64,000 nucleotides of DNA from Linum tenue. Lineage: Eukaryota; Streptophyta; Magnoliopsida; Malpighiales; Linaceae. The notes under the pieces are model-generated. The model made no database searches, was not told where the DNA came from, and saw only the letters and a list, made by a program, of their open reading frames with translations. Of this stretch, positions 1 through 10,449 are shown piece by piece; the stretch's first letter is position 1, and every line of letters starts with the position of its first letter. The translations under genes and the position numbers were made by a program. Location of the stretch: NCBI GenBank assembly GCA_946122785.1, contig CAMGYJ010000004.1, positions 56,428,679-56,492,678 of the forward strand, given 5' to 3'.

Positions 1-372
1 TTATCATCACTATTCCATTTTAAACAATAAACTTTTATAATCATGTACTATTAAGACATTTCATTTTAATAATAATTAATAACCTTTACCAATAATTTAT
101 TATTATAAAACTTTTGTGAAGTTATTATGACATTTACTTTTTGCACAATAATATTTGGATAATAATTTATTATTACAATATTTAAAATTAAAACACATTA
201 TATTAATAATCATTTATTATAATGACATTTAAATTTAAAAAAAATCAGTTATAGGTATTATGACATTTATTTCACACCACTTTTGATGTGTCATTATGAC
301 ATTTAATTATTATTTTGATTTTTACTTCAAAAAGTATCCTTTTGATATAATTAATTATTATGACATTTAAAA
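1..372. repeat. AT-rich tract with six spaced copies of an ATTATGACATTTA motif
   Basis: No gene is seen. The motif, written loosely as ATTATGACATTTA, occurs near 50, 125, 217, 257, 293 and 358, always in the same orientation, with copy spacings of roughly 35 to 90 bp. It looks like a decayed tandem array of AT-rich units. Function is unknown. Confidence 0.5.
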
Positions 373-2342
373 TGTAGACAACATTCGAAAAGTGTTTACT
401 ATTTTTGGAAACGTTAAGAAAAGCTCACGATTTAGCTTAACACATTTCTAAGTTTCAGGAGAGGATTTTGTCACTCAAGTACCTTGGATTATCTTGAGAT
501 GTAGCTAAACGTTTACCCTCTATTGGGGAAGAGATGAAAATGGAGGGGTGCTTATTTTGGGGTGTGAGTGGCATTTTCGAGCAATTTACATCTCATTGAT
601 TATTTTTTGAATTGTTCCAAGGGTGGGTAAAGTGGGTGTGAGCCCACTGTTCCAGCTTACCCCTCAAATCATGGTGCAAGGAAGAAACGAGAAGCTGACA
701 TGTTTTATTTCCTTTTTTCAACATTTTATAGTCTCATATGTTGGATGGATTGAGTTGATTTCCTATATGTTTTATCCGATACTTTAATATTGGATTAACC
801 TTTTTTCTACCAAAGAAGATAATTTCTTAGGTTCAGAAGGTATGATTGGATTTTGTGTAACATGACGTAATTTGGCCGTGTTAAGATCTCTTGGTTTCTA
901 GTTATTCTTTCCAAGCTGGAGCGTGGAATTGGACTGAAAGATCTACTAGTGTGGAATGTTGCTTGTCCATCTCTTGTTGTAATTGCTTCTTATGTGTTGG
1001 ATGAATGCTCCTTCTAGATAGGGATAACAATGGGTTCAGGTGGGGGGCCACTTTCCTATATACCATCTCTACTTCTCGGCAGCTTAGACTTATCGTTACA
1101 AACTCAAAGGAAGAAGGTTCTACAATTTGAAGACTACCCAAGCGACTCCTAGACTTGGGGTCAATTATTGAGGATTGACCATGGATTCAATTCCACATAT
1201 ATGGTGAAGGACCAAATCAGTAAGGTGGGAAGGAACCCGCTAGACAAGTATTATGTTAAGGTGGTGTGGGGGTCTATAAGAATTCACCACCATCCTCTTT
1301 TATGGGGTAAACTTCTTTGGTCAAAGTTTCATGTGCCTTTATTACACTTGAAATATGTCATTCTTCCTACCTCATTCTAGGTTATACTCATATCTATTTA
1401 AGATTTTTTTCCCCCAAAAATAACTTCCACCATGGAGAATTCTAGACTAGATTGGACTCCCCATTGGAGTGCATCCAACGCCGCTCAATTGCACTCCTCA
1501 CTGGGGTGTACCACACAACCGATCTAGGCAATTGAGGTGTTCACAACCAACTCCCATGATTGGACAAGCCCAATACATTACTATGGATCCTATCACACTC
1601 TTTCAAAGATCCATAGTGAATGATTGAAGGTGCTCTATTCAACTTGGAGATATATTCTCTCTCCTACGTTAAAAGCTCAATTGACATGCAGTGGGATCAA
1701 GACTAATGCAATTCATCATAAACATCATAGGATTTGTCACATACATCAACATTCAAACCAAAATGAATAACTAGGGTTCATCTACCAAAGTGAAAGAAAG
1801 CTAATTCATAGAGAAGAAGAGAGAGAATGCAGTATGAGCTTAGAATCTTCAATCTTCATCTTCTAGGGGATGTTCTTCAAGCTTCAATGGTGATTTGCAC
1901 CTCCAAAATAGCTCCAACAACCCTCATAGGTCTTTCTCTCTCTAGAATCACCCCTTGTATGTTTTGGGCTAAAAAACCCAACTTCATGGTCGTGAATAGT
2001 GTAAAACATGATCTCAGCTTAAACGTAACGTTTTGTGCATACTTCATGGTTTTGTTGTTATTTTCCGCCTCAAGGGCGTGTAACCATGCCCGCGAGAAGG
2101 AGATGTGCTACTGGAAATGTGTTTGTTTCACGGTTTTGGGCTGATTTTCACCCCCCCCCCCCAAACTATGAACATTGCACGCAACCCATGAACCTTGCAC
2201 ATCCTTCACTTTTTGGCTCGTTTTGACCTTCAAATATCCTAAAACTCGTCATCGAGCTTTCCACACGTACTAGGACCTTGTTTATGACAAAAGAAGCACA
2301 ACCTAGCCTAAAATGGGTAAAGGAACAAAGAGTACCAAGTCA
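373..2342. other. No intact gene; LTR-retrotransposon-like remnant sequence
   Basis: All open frames are short and show no protein similarity that I recognise. Between about 1420 and 2340 the text resembles LTR and leader sequence of plant Gypsy-type elements: repeated phrases ending in 'agggttcatct' followed by pyrimidine- and purine-rich stretches, as also seen near 42560 and 46950. A run of twelve C residues lies at 2151-2162. The LTR assignment is an inference from style, because I could not find a matching second LTR. Confidence 0.25.
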
Positions 2343-2351
2343 AAAAAATAA

Positions 2352-2650
2352 GGGTTAATTCCACTAGAAAGCCCAAACTATTCAAAAGTGTCATTTGTGT
2401 CCTAAACTATTCAATATGACAAATCTGGCACGAACTATTTTTTTGTTAATGTTGAACGGCACTGATCGTTAGTATTTAACATAAAATCTAGTCAGCATCT
2501 ATGTGGTTTGTACCAGATTTTTCATATTGAATAGTTTAGAACACAAATACCACGAAACGCATATAGTTTGCGTGAGATTTGTCATATAGAATAGTTTAGG
2601 TCACAAACGAAACTTTTACGATAGTTTGGACTTTCTAGTGGAATTAGCCC
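2352..2650. mobile_element. 299-bp fold-back MITE, Mutator-like, with 9-bp TSD
   Basis: The left end GGGTTAATTCCACTAGAAAG and the reverse complement of the right end (GGGCTAATTCCACTAGAAAG) match over most of their length, and the match continues into the body (CCAAACTAT..., GACAAAT...), so nearly the whole element can fold on itself. It is flanked by AAAAAATAA at 2343-2351 and 2651-2659, a perfect 9-bp target duplication as expected for Mutator-like elements. There is no coding sequence. Confidence 0.8.
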
Positions 2651-2789
2651 AAAAAATAAAGATATGAAGAGGTAAAAGATGTACAAATACACTCGAATCA
2701 AACTTCCATATACTTAACTGTTTCTTGAAAAGTAATGTAACTTGTTAAAATAAATTGTACAAATCTACGATTTGATGTTGATAGTGTTG

Positions 2790-3560
2790 CTTTGTTATAA
2801 TAGGGAGCAGATAACCATGCGTAATCCAACCAGAATCTGCCACATCAGCACCTCTCTCTCTCCTGGAAAGTCTTTAATATTTAACAGACGATTTCTCTCT
2901 CGTTTGAAGTCGAAATTTAAATTTTTTTGCACAGATAATTGTGCTCTTCAAAATAATATCAACTTTGATATATTTTTGGAACAAACAAAAATAGACATTT
3001 TTTTCTAGTCTATACCATAGTGGTATCGATTGATATTAAAATAAGAGCATATCATATGGTATGAAAGCGTACCATGGTAATATGAACATACCAAGACTGT
3101 TGGATGGTTGAATACATGATAGTAGGAGTATACTAACTATCATTTACGACTTTCAACATTGTGTACCACAAGATACCACCCCGCATACCAGGGTGGTATT
3201 ATGTGCATACCAGGGTGGTATTATGTGGTAGTTTTTGGTCCTTTATTTTTTTCATCCATAAATTTGTAGATCCAATAGAGCATGATGAACTCATTCCTTT
3301 TATGCAAAAAATTTCAAAAACGACTTAAAAATGAAGGAAATACCATATGGTATGAAGTTAGTAACGTGAGGTATGGAAAAAAAATTCTCAAAAATATTGT
3401 AAATGGATATCATTTTGTAGAGCACAACGAACGTGTTCAATCTGTGCAAAAAAAAAAAAATTGAAATCCGAGTTAGAACGAAGAAGATAAAAACCAATAA
3501 TGAAAACTAGAGAGAATAAAATGTCTTTAATTCCCCAATTAGAGATATGAATTTTCTAGA
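2790..3560 (-). repeat. Copy A of an ~0.8-kb AT-rich repeat family (reverse orientation)
   Basis: This stretch is recognisable by the cluster of ATACCACCC / GGTGGTAT words around 3175-3230, by TTTACGACTTTCAACATT, and by a TTTTTTTGCACAGAT block. The same blocks occur in copies B (5195-5904), C (32542-33352) and D (58620-61200). The 'ORFs' inside are short and not conserved in frame between copies, so the family looks non-coding. Confidence 0.7.
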
Positions 3561-3822
3561 CTCACAAAAAAATGTCTGAATTAAGTTATAAAAATATGCA
3601 CGACCAAAATTTATGCACCCTAACTTGAGTCAATAGATAGTTGTACCTAGGGGTGGAAATCGGTACGGTATCCCAATACCAAATACCGAAATCCCAAATG
3701 TCGAATTATACCCTAATCAATCTCAATCCCTAAATAATTTCGGTATCCCAATCCCAATCCTTAAATATTTCGGTATCCCAATCGGTATTATCAAATACAA
3801 AATTGATTACCTTTGTAATTAA

Positions 3823-3826
<4 letters not shown>

Positions 3827-3859
<33 letters not shown>
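3827..3859. repeat. (TA)n microsatellite
   Basis: An uninterrupted alternating TA tract of about 16 units lies inside the hAT element, just left of the LINE fragment. Confidence 0.9.
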
Positions 3860-3863
<4 letters not shown>

Positions 3864-3889
3864 TTTTATTGTTTAATTTAGGGCAAAGA

Positions 3890-4675
3890 GACTAAGCAAA
3901 GAGTCTTGAGTTGTCTAGAGCTAATATCTCAAGTTCTTGTAATTGGTGATCTTTAATTTGACGAATATCTTTAATTTCATCTGTTCATGGCGGTGGTAGC
4001 TGTCCTTTGGCGAATATGGAAATCGCGTAACTGGGTAGTCTTTGAGGGTAAACAGTTTGGGATTCCTTCGCTTTTGCGTCAGTTCTATCAACAATACCAC
4101 GAATGGATGCGGCTCCCGGGAGACCAGGTTCAGATTCCCTGTCCTCCTCAAGTTACGACGGGATCGACCGCTCTTGTGCATTCGTTTACGTGTATGTGGG
4201 ATGGGGCAACGAAGTCTGGGTCCCATTCGGCTGGAGGAATCGTGATTAAGGATCTTGCTGGGAATGTTTTGCTGGCTCGGGGAGTGCAATTTCCTGATAA
4301 TGAGGACCCTTTGGTGGCTGAGGTGTTGGCTCTTCGGGAAGCGGTGGTTTGGTGTCTAGATTTGGGGTTTCAAGATGCTTGTTTCCAAGGGGACGCCCAG
4401 AGTATCATTGATAAAATTACTCGGCGGGAAGCGAGTGATGATCGGATTGGGGCGGTTCTTGAAGAACTCATTGGAATTTTTACAAGTTGTAGTGCGCTTA
4501 ATGTTCGCTTTGTAGGTCGGTGTAACAATAGGGTAGCTCATTTGGAGGCTAGAAAGGACCTTGCTTTGTTCTCGACTACTTTTCGATTGTTTGATTTCCA
4601 GGCCTGGCTGGGTTCCATGATGTAATACCTTTTGTCTCAATCAATATAGTTGATTATCTTTTGTCAAAAAAAAAG
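3890..4675 (+). pseudogene. LINE 3' fragment: RNase H domain and short poly(A) tail
   Basis: The open frame 3987-4625 (212 codons) matches the C-terminal reverse-transcriptase-linked RNase H region of plant LINEs. A 'LWRIWKSRNWVVF' segment comes first, followed by an RNase H fold with 'GGIVIKDLAGNVLLARG', a 'VAEVLALREAV' segment (the catalytic Glu position), 'FQGDAQSIID' (the catalytic Asp position) and 'VRFVGRCNNRVAHLEAR' near the end. The usual first catalytic Asp ('TDGS') appears as 'MWDGATKSG', so it is retained in altered context. There is no upstream RT, so this is a 5'-truncated copy. It ends in an A-rich tail near 4664-4675. The stretch is GC-richer than the surrounding hAT, in keeping with a later insertion. 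It is not a host gene. Confidence 0.75.
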
Positions 4676-5194
4676 AGGTTAAGAGACGACTAATACTAGT
4701 GTGAAATAGTGATGGAATGATCTATGTACAATTAAATGACACTATTGGTAGTTGAGGGTCGCCTAGTAGTGAATGAGAGTGTCTAGTTCAAAGGATAAAT
4801 TACGCACTAGCTTATATTTCGGTATTGATCGGTATTTCGGTATATCTCGATCCTGTAATCCCTAATACCGAATGACAACTGAAATTCAATCCCAATCCCA
4901 CAAAATAATACATATATTCGGTAATACCAAATATAGACAAATTCGGTACGGTATTCGTTATATCCCAAATAACAGTACCAAACTTCCAACTCTAGTTGTA
5001 CCGCACTCATAGCACACTCATGACCGTATAAATGGGCACCATTGAAAAACCGGTAAAAGAGGGTTGAATTAAATTCATGATCTTTTTTCCCCGTACCGGT
5101 ACTAGTCTACAACCCCATCTGATTTTACTTTTTAGGAGGAAAGAGGGCAAACACAATTTGGTAAATTATTATGAAAAGCCACGTCGACCGACTC

Positions 5195-5904
5195 AAGATA
5201 GGGTGCATACAGTATGGTTGTGCACCCATCAATAACAAAATTTGAACCCTTCATTTAAAAATTCTAGATATAAATCATATAATGATGAAGAATTAAATGT
5301 CATTTTTATTTTCCCTAGCTTTCTTAATCGGCTCATATCTTCTTCGTTTTAACTCGGATTTCAATTTTTTTTGCACAGATGGTATCTTCTTCATTTTTTA
5401 TTCGTTTTTGAAAACGTTTGCACAGAAGGAATGAGTTCATAATGATCTATTGGATCTACAAATTTCTGGGTGAACAAATTACAGGACAAAAAATACCACA
5501 CAATACCACCCTGATACGAGGTGGTATCTTGTGGTACACAATGTTAAAAGTCGTAAATGACAGTTAATATACTTCTACTATCATATATTCAACCATCCTA
5601 CAGTCTTGGTTTGCTCATACCACCATGGTACGCTTTTCAAACCATATGTATGGTCTTATTTCAATACCATATGCTATAGACTAGTAAAAAATGACTCAAT
5701 TTTTTTTGTTTAAAAAATATATCAAAGTGATATCATTTTGAAGAGCGCATTTAATCTGATTTATCTGTGCAAACAAATTTAAATTTCAACTTAATACGAA
5801 AGAGAAATCGTCCGTTAAAGATTAAAGGGAAAAGATAAAAAAGGCTTTCCAACAGAAAAATGGATGCTGATGTGGACGGGTTACTCATGGTTACTCACTA
5901 TAAG
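5195..5904 (+). repeat. Copy B (left part) of the ~0.8-kb repeat family
   Basis: This is nearly collinear with copy C at 32542-33352: 'GTGCACCCATCAATAAC', 'TTTTTTTTGCACAGATGG', ATACCACCC words and 'TAAAAGTCGTAAATGACAG' appear in the same order. The family's right tail (GGTTACTCACC) reappears at 9993-10003, beyond a Mutator-like element, so copy B appears to be split by that insertion. Confidence 0.7.
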
Positions 5905-5918
5905 TGAGCACTTCTACT

Positions 5919-6609
5919 TAGGGATGCCAATGGGTCGGGTTGGGTCGGGTTTTGCCAAACCCAAACCCAAACCCATGGGTTTATCCGTGAAAAAAACCCA
6001 GAGTAAAACCCACTGGGTTTGAAAAACTCAAACCCAACCCAACCCGTTGCGTATCCGCGGGTTCATGGGTACTCACGGGTTTTTGTCGCAAAAAATTTAC
6101 AATAACAAGTTCCTGTCAAAATTAAAGTCAAATATCAATCTCTCAATACAAATTATCCATATATAAAACACAATTCTAGAAAATTCAAGCAAATCACAAA
6201 TTAACTATACAAATTGATCAACACCAATCTAGAAAATTCAAGAAAATTGAAGCAAATTACAAATTATCCATAAATAACATGATTAATTGAAAGCTTCTTC
6301 CTTTCAATTAAGTTTCTTCACTCTCCACTCGATAACATCAACTTCATTCTACACAATTAGAAAGAAAAAATTAGACATGTCTCCACGAACATAAATGAGA
6401 TTAGTTATTTAGAATATTAAATATATCGAGAAAATTAATTATATGGGTGTGGGCGGGTACCCATGGGTCGGGTTTACCTAAACCCAAACCCAACCCGGTG
6501 AATAGTGAACGGGTTTAAACCCAAACCCGGCCCAAAACCCGTCAACACCCGCGTTGACCGGGTTGGGTCGGATTGGTACCCGTGGGTTCGGGGTTTTTTG
6601 CCATCCCTA
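5919..6609. mobile_element. Non-autonomous hAT element, 691 bp, 8-bp TSD CTTCTACT
   Basis: The left end is TAGGGATGCCAATGGGTCGG and the right end reversed is TAGGGATGGCAAAAAACCCC. CTTCTACT is present at 5911-5918 and 6610-6617. The ends are rich in 'AACCCAAACCCAAACCC' repeats, which superficially look telomeric but are the CCCAAA/GGGTTT words common in this type of plant hAT. It has no transposase. It is nested inside the terminus of the MULE. Confidence 0.88.
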
Positions 6610-6644
6610 CTTCTACTATACTATATAGTATTGGTGCTTTAATG

Positions 6645-6915
6645 TACAATTTGAAGTTGTACCATAACATTAAATGTATAAGTTTAGGTTGTACCATAAA
6701 GAAATTTGTACAATTATGTTATGGTACAACTTTACAACTTGAAGTTGTACCATCACATATAGATACAAAGTTGTACCATAAAAGAATTTTTACAAAACGT
6801 ATAGGTACAAATTCAAATTGTACCATAACGTTAAAGGTACAATTTTAAGTTGTACCATAAAGACAAAAACTTATAGCACCAATAAAGTTGTACCAACAAT
6901 TTGAAGTTGTACAAA
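6645..6915. repeat. Subterminal array of GTTGTACC-centred degenerate units
   Basis: The word GTTGTACC or its near relatives occurs about nine times (near 6656, 6689, 6744, 6770, 6818, 6849, 6887 and 6905, plus inverted GGTACAAC at 6723), usually as TTGAAGTTGTACCATAA. Units are 25 to 50 bp apart. The array lies between the MULE left terminus and the 3' end of its transposase remnant, the usual place for subterminal transposase-binding repeats. Confidence 0.65.
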
Positions 6916-6979
6916 AACTTAAATTGCATTATTTGAATGAATATAGGTTATTTGGGATCCATACCCACGTGAAGTGGTT

Positions 6980-9309
6980 GAGCAGGCTTATGAACAACCT
7001 CTTGAGTTGTATCCGAGAGCAAAGGAGGGATGTCGTGGCCTATCCTCCCGCCACTCGTTGACCTTCCAGTATGACATCTCCACTATGACAGAAATAGGCA
7101 ACGCTCGAAGGCCCTTGTACACATTATTTATACTTTCTCCATGGTTGGTAGTTGCAATGCCCCATCTGGCACCGTTGTCCATATGGAACGTTCACATGGC
7201 CAATTCTTGACCTTCCGCCCAAACTGCTCCAGCTAGGTGAGTCTGACGGATCGTCTTCGTCTTCTGCTCATACTTTTTTGGCTGATGTGCAATCGCTGCA
7301 AGGTGAACAATATAGAAAGGGTCAATACATGATAAACAACAAATTATTAAACACATAGTTTACTCGCATTAAAGGACATTAGTACCTGCATGCCACAATT
7401 GATTTTTGATGTCTTTCTTCTTTCCAAATTTGTGTTGGAAATTGGCGAGTCAGTGTCGAATACACCAGCGCCATGTCCATCCCCACTCGTCAGGAAAACC
7501 ACTCACGACATTCCTAATCCCCGCGTGTCGATCGGATATAATCGTAATACCCTCCCGCTGTGTCACGTGTTCGTGTAGTTGGTCAAAGAACCATGCCCAA
7601 CTTAAGCTGTTCTCCCCTTCCACTATTGCAAATGCAAGCGGGAAAATCCGCCTGGTTCCATCAACGCCAGTGGCAATGAGAAGAGTTCCTCTGTACTTCC
7701 CAGTAAGGAAGGTTCCATCAACCTAATTAAATATTAGGAAGTAATTAGTATGAAATTTACTTGGTCTGCAAGAATAGAAACATTTCAAATAGTAAACATG
7801 TGTTAAAATACCTGAATAACCGGTATGCAGAACGCAAATCCGTCAATGCATGGTTTGAAAGCCCAAAAAAGACGCTGAAACATCACTTCTCCTTTACTCG
7901 TACTTGATCCTCAGTGTATACATTGTTGTATACTGGCACGAAAAAGGTCCCAGGGTTGGACTCCTCCATTGCGACCATAAGTCTAGGGAGTAAAGCATAC
8001 GAATCCTCCCAATCACCATACACCTCAGCATGGCATTCTGCTTTCCATGCCATGCTTTTTTGTACCTTATCGTGTAAGAATGTCGATCCTTCACCTCGGC
8101 CATGATAGCTTTGACCTTGATATCTGGTTGTGCTTCAATAAGGTGTTTAATAGTTCTCCCAATTTTCTTTGCTTTAAGTTTCCTGTGATCCTGGGAACGT
8201 ATGGACGAGGAGCAAGTGTGGTTGGTCTCAGCTTTTCGAATCACCCAGGCACCCTTTCTCTTCATATTTGCAGCCCGCAGTTGCCACGTACAGCCCTCTG
8301 CATCATTCTTGCATATGACATGTAATTGTTTACTGTCAGAATATTTTACCTTCCACTCAAAATTGCGCCTCAAGGCCTCTTTGGTAAAGGCATCCTGTAC
8401 AGCGTCCTTCGATGAGAACGCCATACCCACCTCCAAATTGGTTGTCGGATTATACACTGGCGTAGGGACAAAGTCGGGGGCATCATTCTGACTATGTAAA
8501 AATTGAGTAGGAACCTGTGTGTAGTATGGCGTCGGTGCCTCACGAAATACCGCCTTGTCGTTGTTATCATCAGTATCTTCCTCCTCGCTCACTTATCTCA
8601 AATCTTCCTCAGTATCATCGTCGCTCGAGTCGAATGGATAGCTCGGCCCAGAAGGATCAACATGACCACCATCACCAACATCGTCTTCTCGCTCATGTGA
8701 AGTACACCCTGCTCGAATGGTATTCTCGATTTCAGCCCACTCAGGCCCCCAAGCAGGCCATTGAACGCCATCGGCAGGTTGATCCTGTTGCGAGTATTCT
8801 TCCGATGGCACCCATCCTACACTACTACCTCCACCGTAGTTGATTAAACTACCACCCTCTCCGTAACCTCCTGTATAACCACCTCCTTCGTAGTTGCTCG
8901 AACTACCACCGAATCCGTACCCTCCTGCAAAACCATCATCATAAGAATACTGGTGAGAATGAGTTTCACCGACCGCCTCAGTCTCAACATACACCTCTGC
9001 TTGCCGCATCCCGTTATCGCTTAGGAACTGTAACATCATCGTAACCGCGTCATCATCGTTTATGACAACTTCTTGGTACACAAGCCCGCCAGTACTGATA
9101 CATGGATACCGGTAAGTAATTTTACCAAGTCTCGTATGTCCGCTCGTACAACCCCTGTCTGCACAAATATCACAGAGTTCTTGAAAATTGAATCGCGACT
9201 CAATTTTCAGCTTAGTGGATACACCGTCCTCATAATCAATCCCTATGTCAGAGTTTGTAATTCTTCCATTCCACTGAATAATAAGCTGAAACTTCTTGAA
9301 TTTACCCAT
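6980..9309 (-). pseudogene. MuDR/MULE transposase pseudogene
   Basis: The start codon is at 9309. The N-terminal ~120 residues (FQLIIQWNGRI..., CDICADRG) resemble the PB1-like leader of plant MULE proteins and are followed by a Gly/Tyr/Ser-rich linker. An in-frame TAA at 8593-8595 interrupts it. Next comes the MuDR DNA-binding domain (VGMAFSSKDAVQDAFTKEAL, then FEWKVKYSD, CKNDAEGCTWQLRAA, ETNHTC), 8590-8100. A frameshift near 8030 shifts to the frame reading EVYGDWEDSYALLPRLM. An intron is likely at 7723-7811, leading into the MULE transposase core VDGTFLTGKYRGTLLIATG and WAWFFDQLHEHV. A stop lies in 'WCIRH*LANF' near 7464. The tail reads TTNHGESINNVYKGLRALPI (7150-7080), and the SWIM zinc finger that should follow is missing. 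At least two stops and one frameshift make it non-functional. Confidence 0.85.
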
Positions 9310-9569
9310 ATCTAAAATTTACAATAAGTAACTATTAGCATAATTCCATTAATTCATAACATCGGCCATATTTGCTACGATAAGTAATTCATAACATAAC
9401 AATATAACTACTAAAAACAACCATTAGGAATTAATACGAAAATTAAATCATACCGAAACTTCATGTTCTGTGTATGTTGCTCGATTTTGGCTACTGAAAT
9501 TTGAAGAGGGGGGAGGGATTACGTTTTTAGAACTGCAGGTGGGAGTGGTATTTAAAGGAAAACCGGACA

Positions 9570-9870
9570 GTTTTCACCGCCTTTGTCTCAAATGGTGAAC
9601 AACATCACCGCTTTTGTCTCAAACGGTGAACATTAGGTAGTTGTGACCTAATTTTCACCTACCAGGTTAGGTAAACGTGGGAAATAATCACCGCCTTAGC
9701 CTAAGGCAGTGAATATGTTCCCCGCTTTGCCCTAAGACGGTGACGTTTTCACCGCTTTGTACAAAGACAGTGAACACGTCACCGTTTTATTTTAAAACGG
9801 TGATATGTTCACCGTGTTTGACAAAAGCGGTGATTATATTCACTGTGTTTGTCAAAAATGGTGAATGCCA
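9570..9870. repeat. Tandem array of ~30-bp imperfect hairpin units (CACCG...CGGTGA)
   Basis: Eight to nine units follow one another. Each has the form TTCACCG, then about 14 bases centred on TTTGTC or similar, then CGGTGAAC. The two arms of each unit are inverted repeats, so every unit can form a short stem-loop. Examples start near 9575, 9604, 9688, 9718, 9747, 9777, 9807 and 9838. The middle unit around 9640 is more diverged. The array lies between the transposase start codon and the right terminus of the MULE. Confidence 0.75.
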
Positions 9871-9984
9871 AACTTGTGTAGTTTTGGACATTTTTTTATA
9901 ACTTATGTATTTTGAGAATTTTTTTAAGAACTAGTGTACTTTGGGATTTTTCCCCCAATACTATATAGTATTATAAAATTCCTC

Positions 9985-10050
9985 CACTATAAGGTTACTC
10001 ACCCAATCTGCTACCACGCCGTCACTAAGCAGAGAACAGCCTAGTTATTC
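9985..10050 (+). repeat. Right tail of repeat copy B
   Basis: ACTATAAGGTTACTCACCC here matches the 3' end of copy C (CCATAAGGTTACTCACC at 33324-33340). It is the piece of copy B left on the far side of the MULE insertion. Confidence 0.55.
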
Positions 10051-10449
10051 TGCTAACTTGAAGATTCGTTAGTATATACTAACTAATATCCAAAATGTAT
10101 GAACTAATATCCAAGTCTGCTGAGTATCTAGATAGCGCAGACTAGTATTCAAAACATCACAAACTAGTATCCAGATAGCAGATACCAACTAATATCCACA
10201 ATCAACCAACTAGTATTCAATAGGGATACTCTTATGTGTTATCTGGATACTAATTATGTGCTGTATGGATACTATTCTGTGTTGTCTAGATATTAGTTTG
10301 TGAATTTGGGATAATAGTTTATTCATGGTGGATATCAGTTAGCAAACTTTGAATATTAGTCTGTGCTCTCTAGATATTTTAGTACTTGGATACTAGTTCA
10401 TGTATTTTGGATATCAGTTAGTATCTGCTAACGAATCTTCAAATTAGCA
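10051..10449. mobile_element. 399-bp fold-back element built from AACTAATATCCA words
   Basis: The left arm TGCTAACTTGAAGATTCGTT... and the right arm read in reverse (TGCTAATTTGAAGATTCGTT...) match for about 65 bp: ACTAACTAATATCCAAAAT, ...GAACTAATATCCAAGT. Inside, AACTA(A/G)TATCCA and its complement TGGATACTAGTT recur about ten times, so the element is both palindromic and internally repetitive. No clear target duplication was found and there is no coding sequence. Confidence 0.65.

Larger units (their letters stand above)
3648..4994. mobile_element. Non-autonomous hAT element, 1347 bp, 8-bp TSD GTTGTACC
   Basis: The left end is TAGGGGTGGAAATCGGTACG. The right end reversed reads TAGAGTTGGAAGTTTGGTAC. 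Subterminal 'ATTTCGGTATCCCAATC' repeats sit at both ends. The perfect 8-bp duplication GTTGTACC lies at 3640-3647 and 4995-5002, which together with TAGGGGTG termini is typical of hAT elements. It encodes no hAT transposase; the interior holds a (TA)n tract and a LINE RNase H fragment. Confidence 0.85.
5905..9984 (-). mobile_element. Degenerate Mutator-like element (MULE), ~4.08 kb, 9-bp TSD
   Basis: It is bounded by CACTATAAG at 5896-5904 and 9985-9993. The ends form an imperfect terminal inverted repeat of about 30 bp (left GAGCACTTCTACTATACT..., right reversed GAGGAATTTTATAATACT...), both running into ACTATATAGTATTGG. The interior contains a broken MULE transposase gene on the minus strand (about 6980-9309), a nested hAT (5919-6609), and subterminal repeat arrays on both sides (6645-6915 and 9570-9870). 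Removing the element rejoins copy B of the 0.8-kb repeat, which independently supports these borders. The T at 5905 may belong to either TSD or element. Confidence 0.7.

Noticed and set aside
3987..4625. A host RNase H gene
   Set aside because: Sequence type, A-rich tail and three related LINE fragments in the same window show that it is retrotransposon-derived.
5930..6600. Interstitial telomeric repeats (CCCAAAC / GGGTTT words)
   Set aside because: The units are not the plant telomere repeat CCCTAAA; they belong to hAT subterminal sequence bounded by an 8-bp target duplication.
9570..9870. CRISPR-like array
   Set aside because: The units are degenerate hairpins with no unique spacers of constant size, in plant nuclear DNA inside a MULE.
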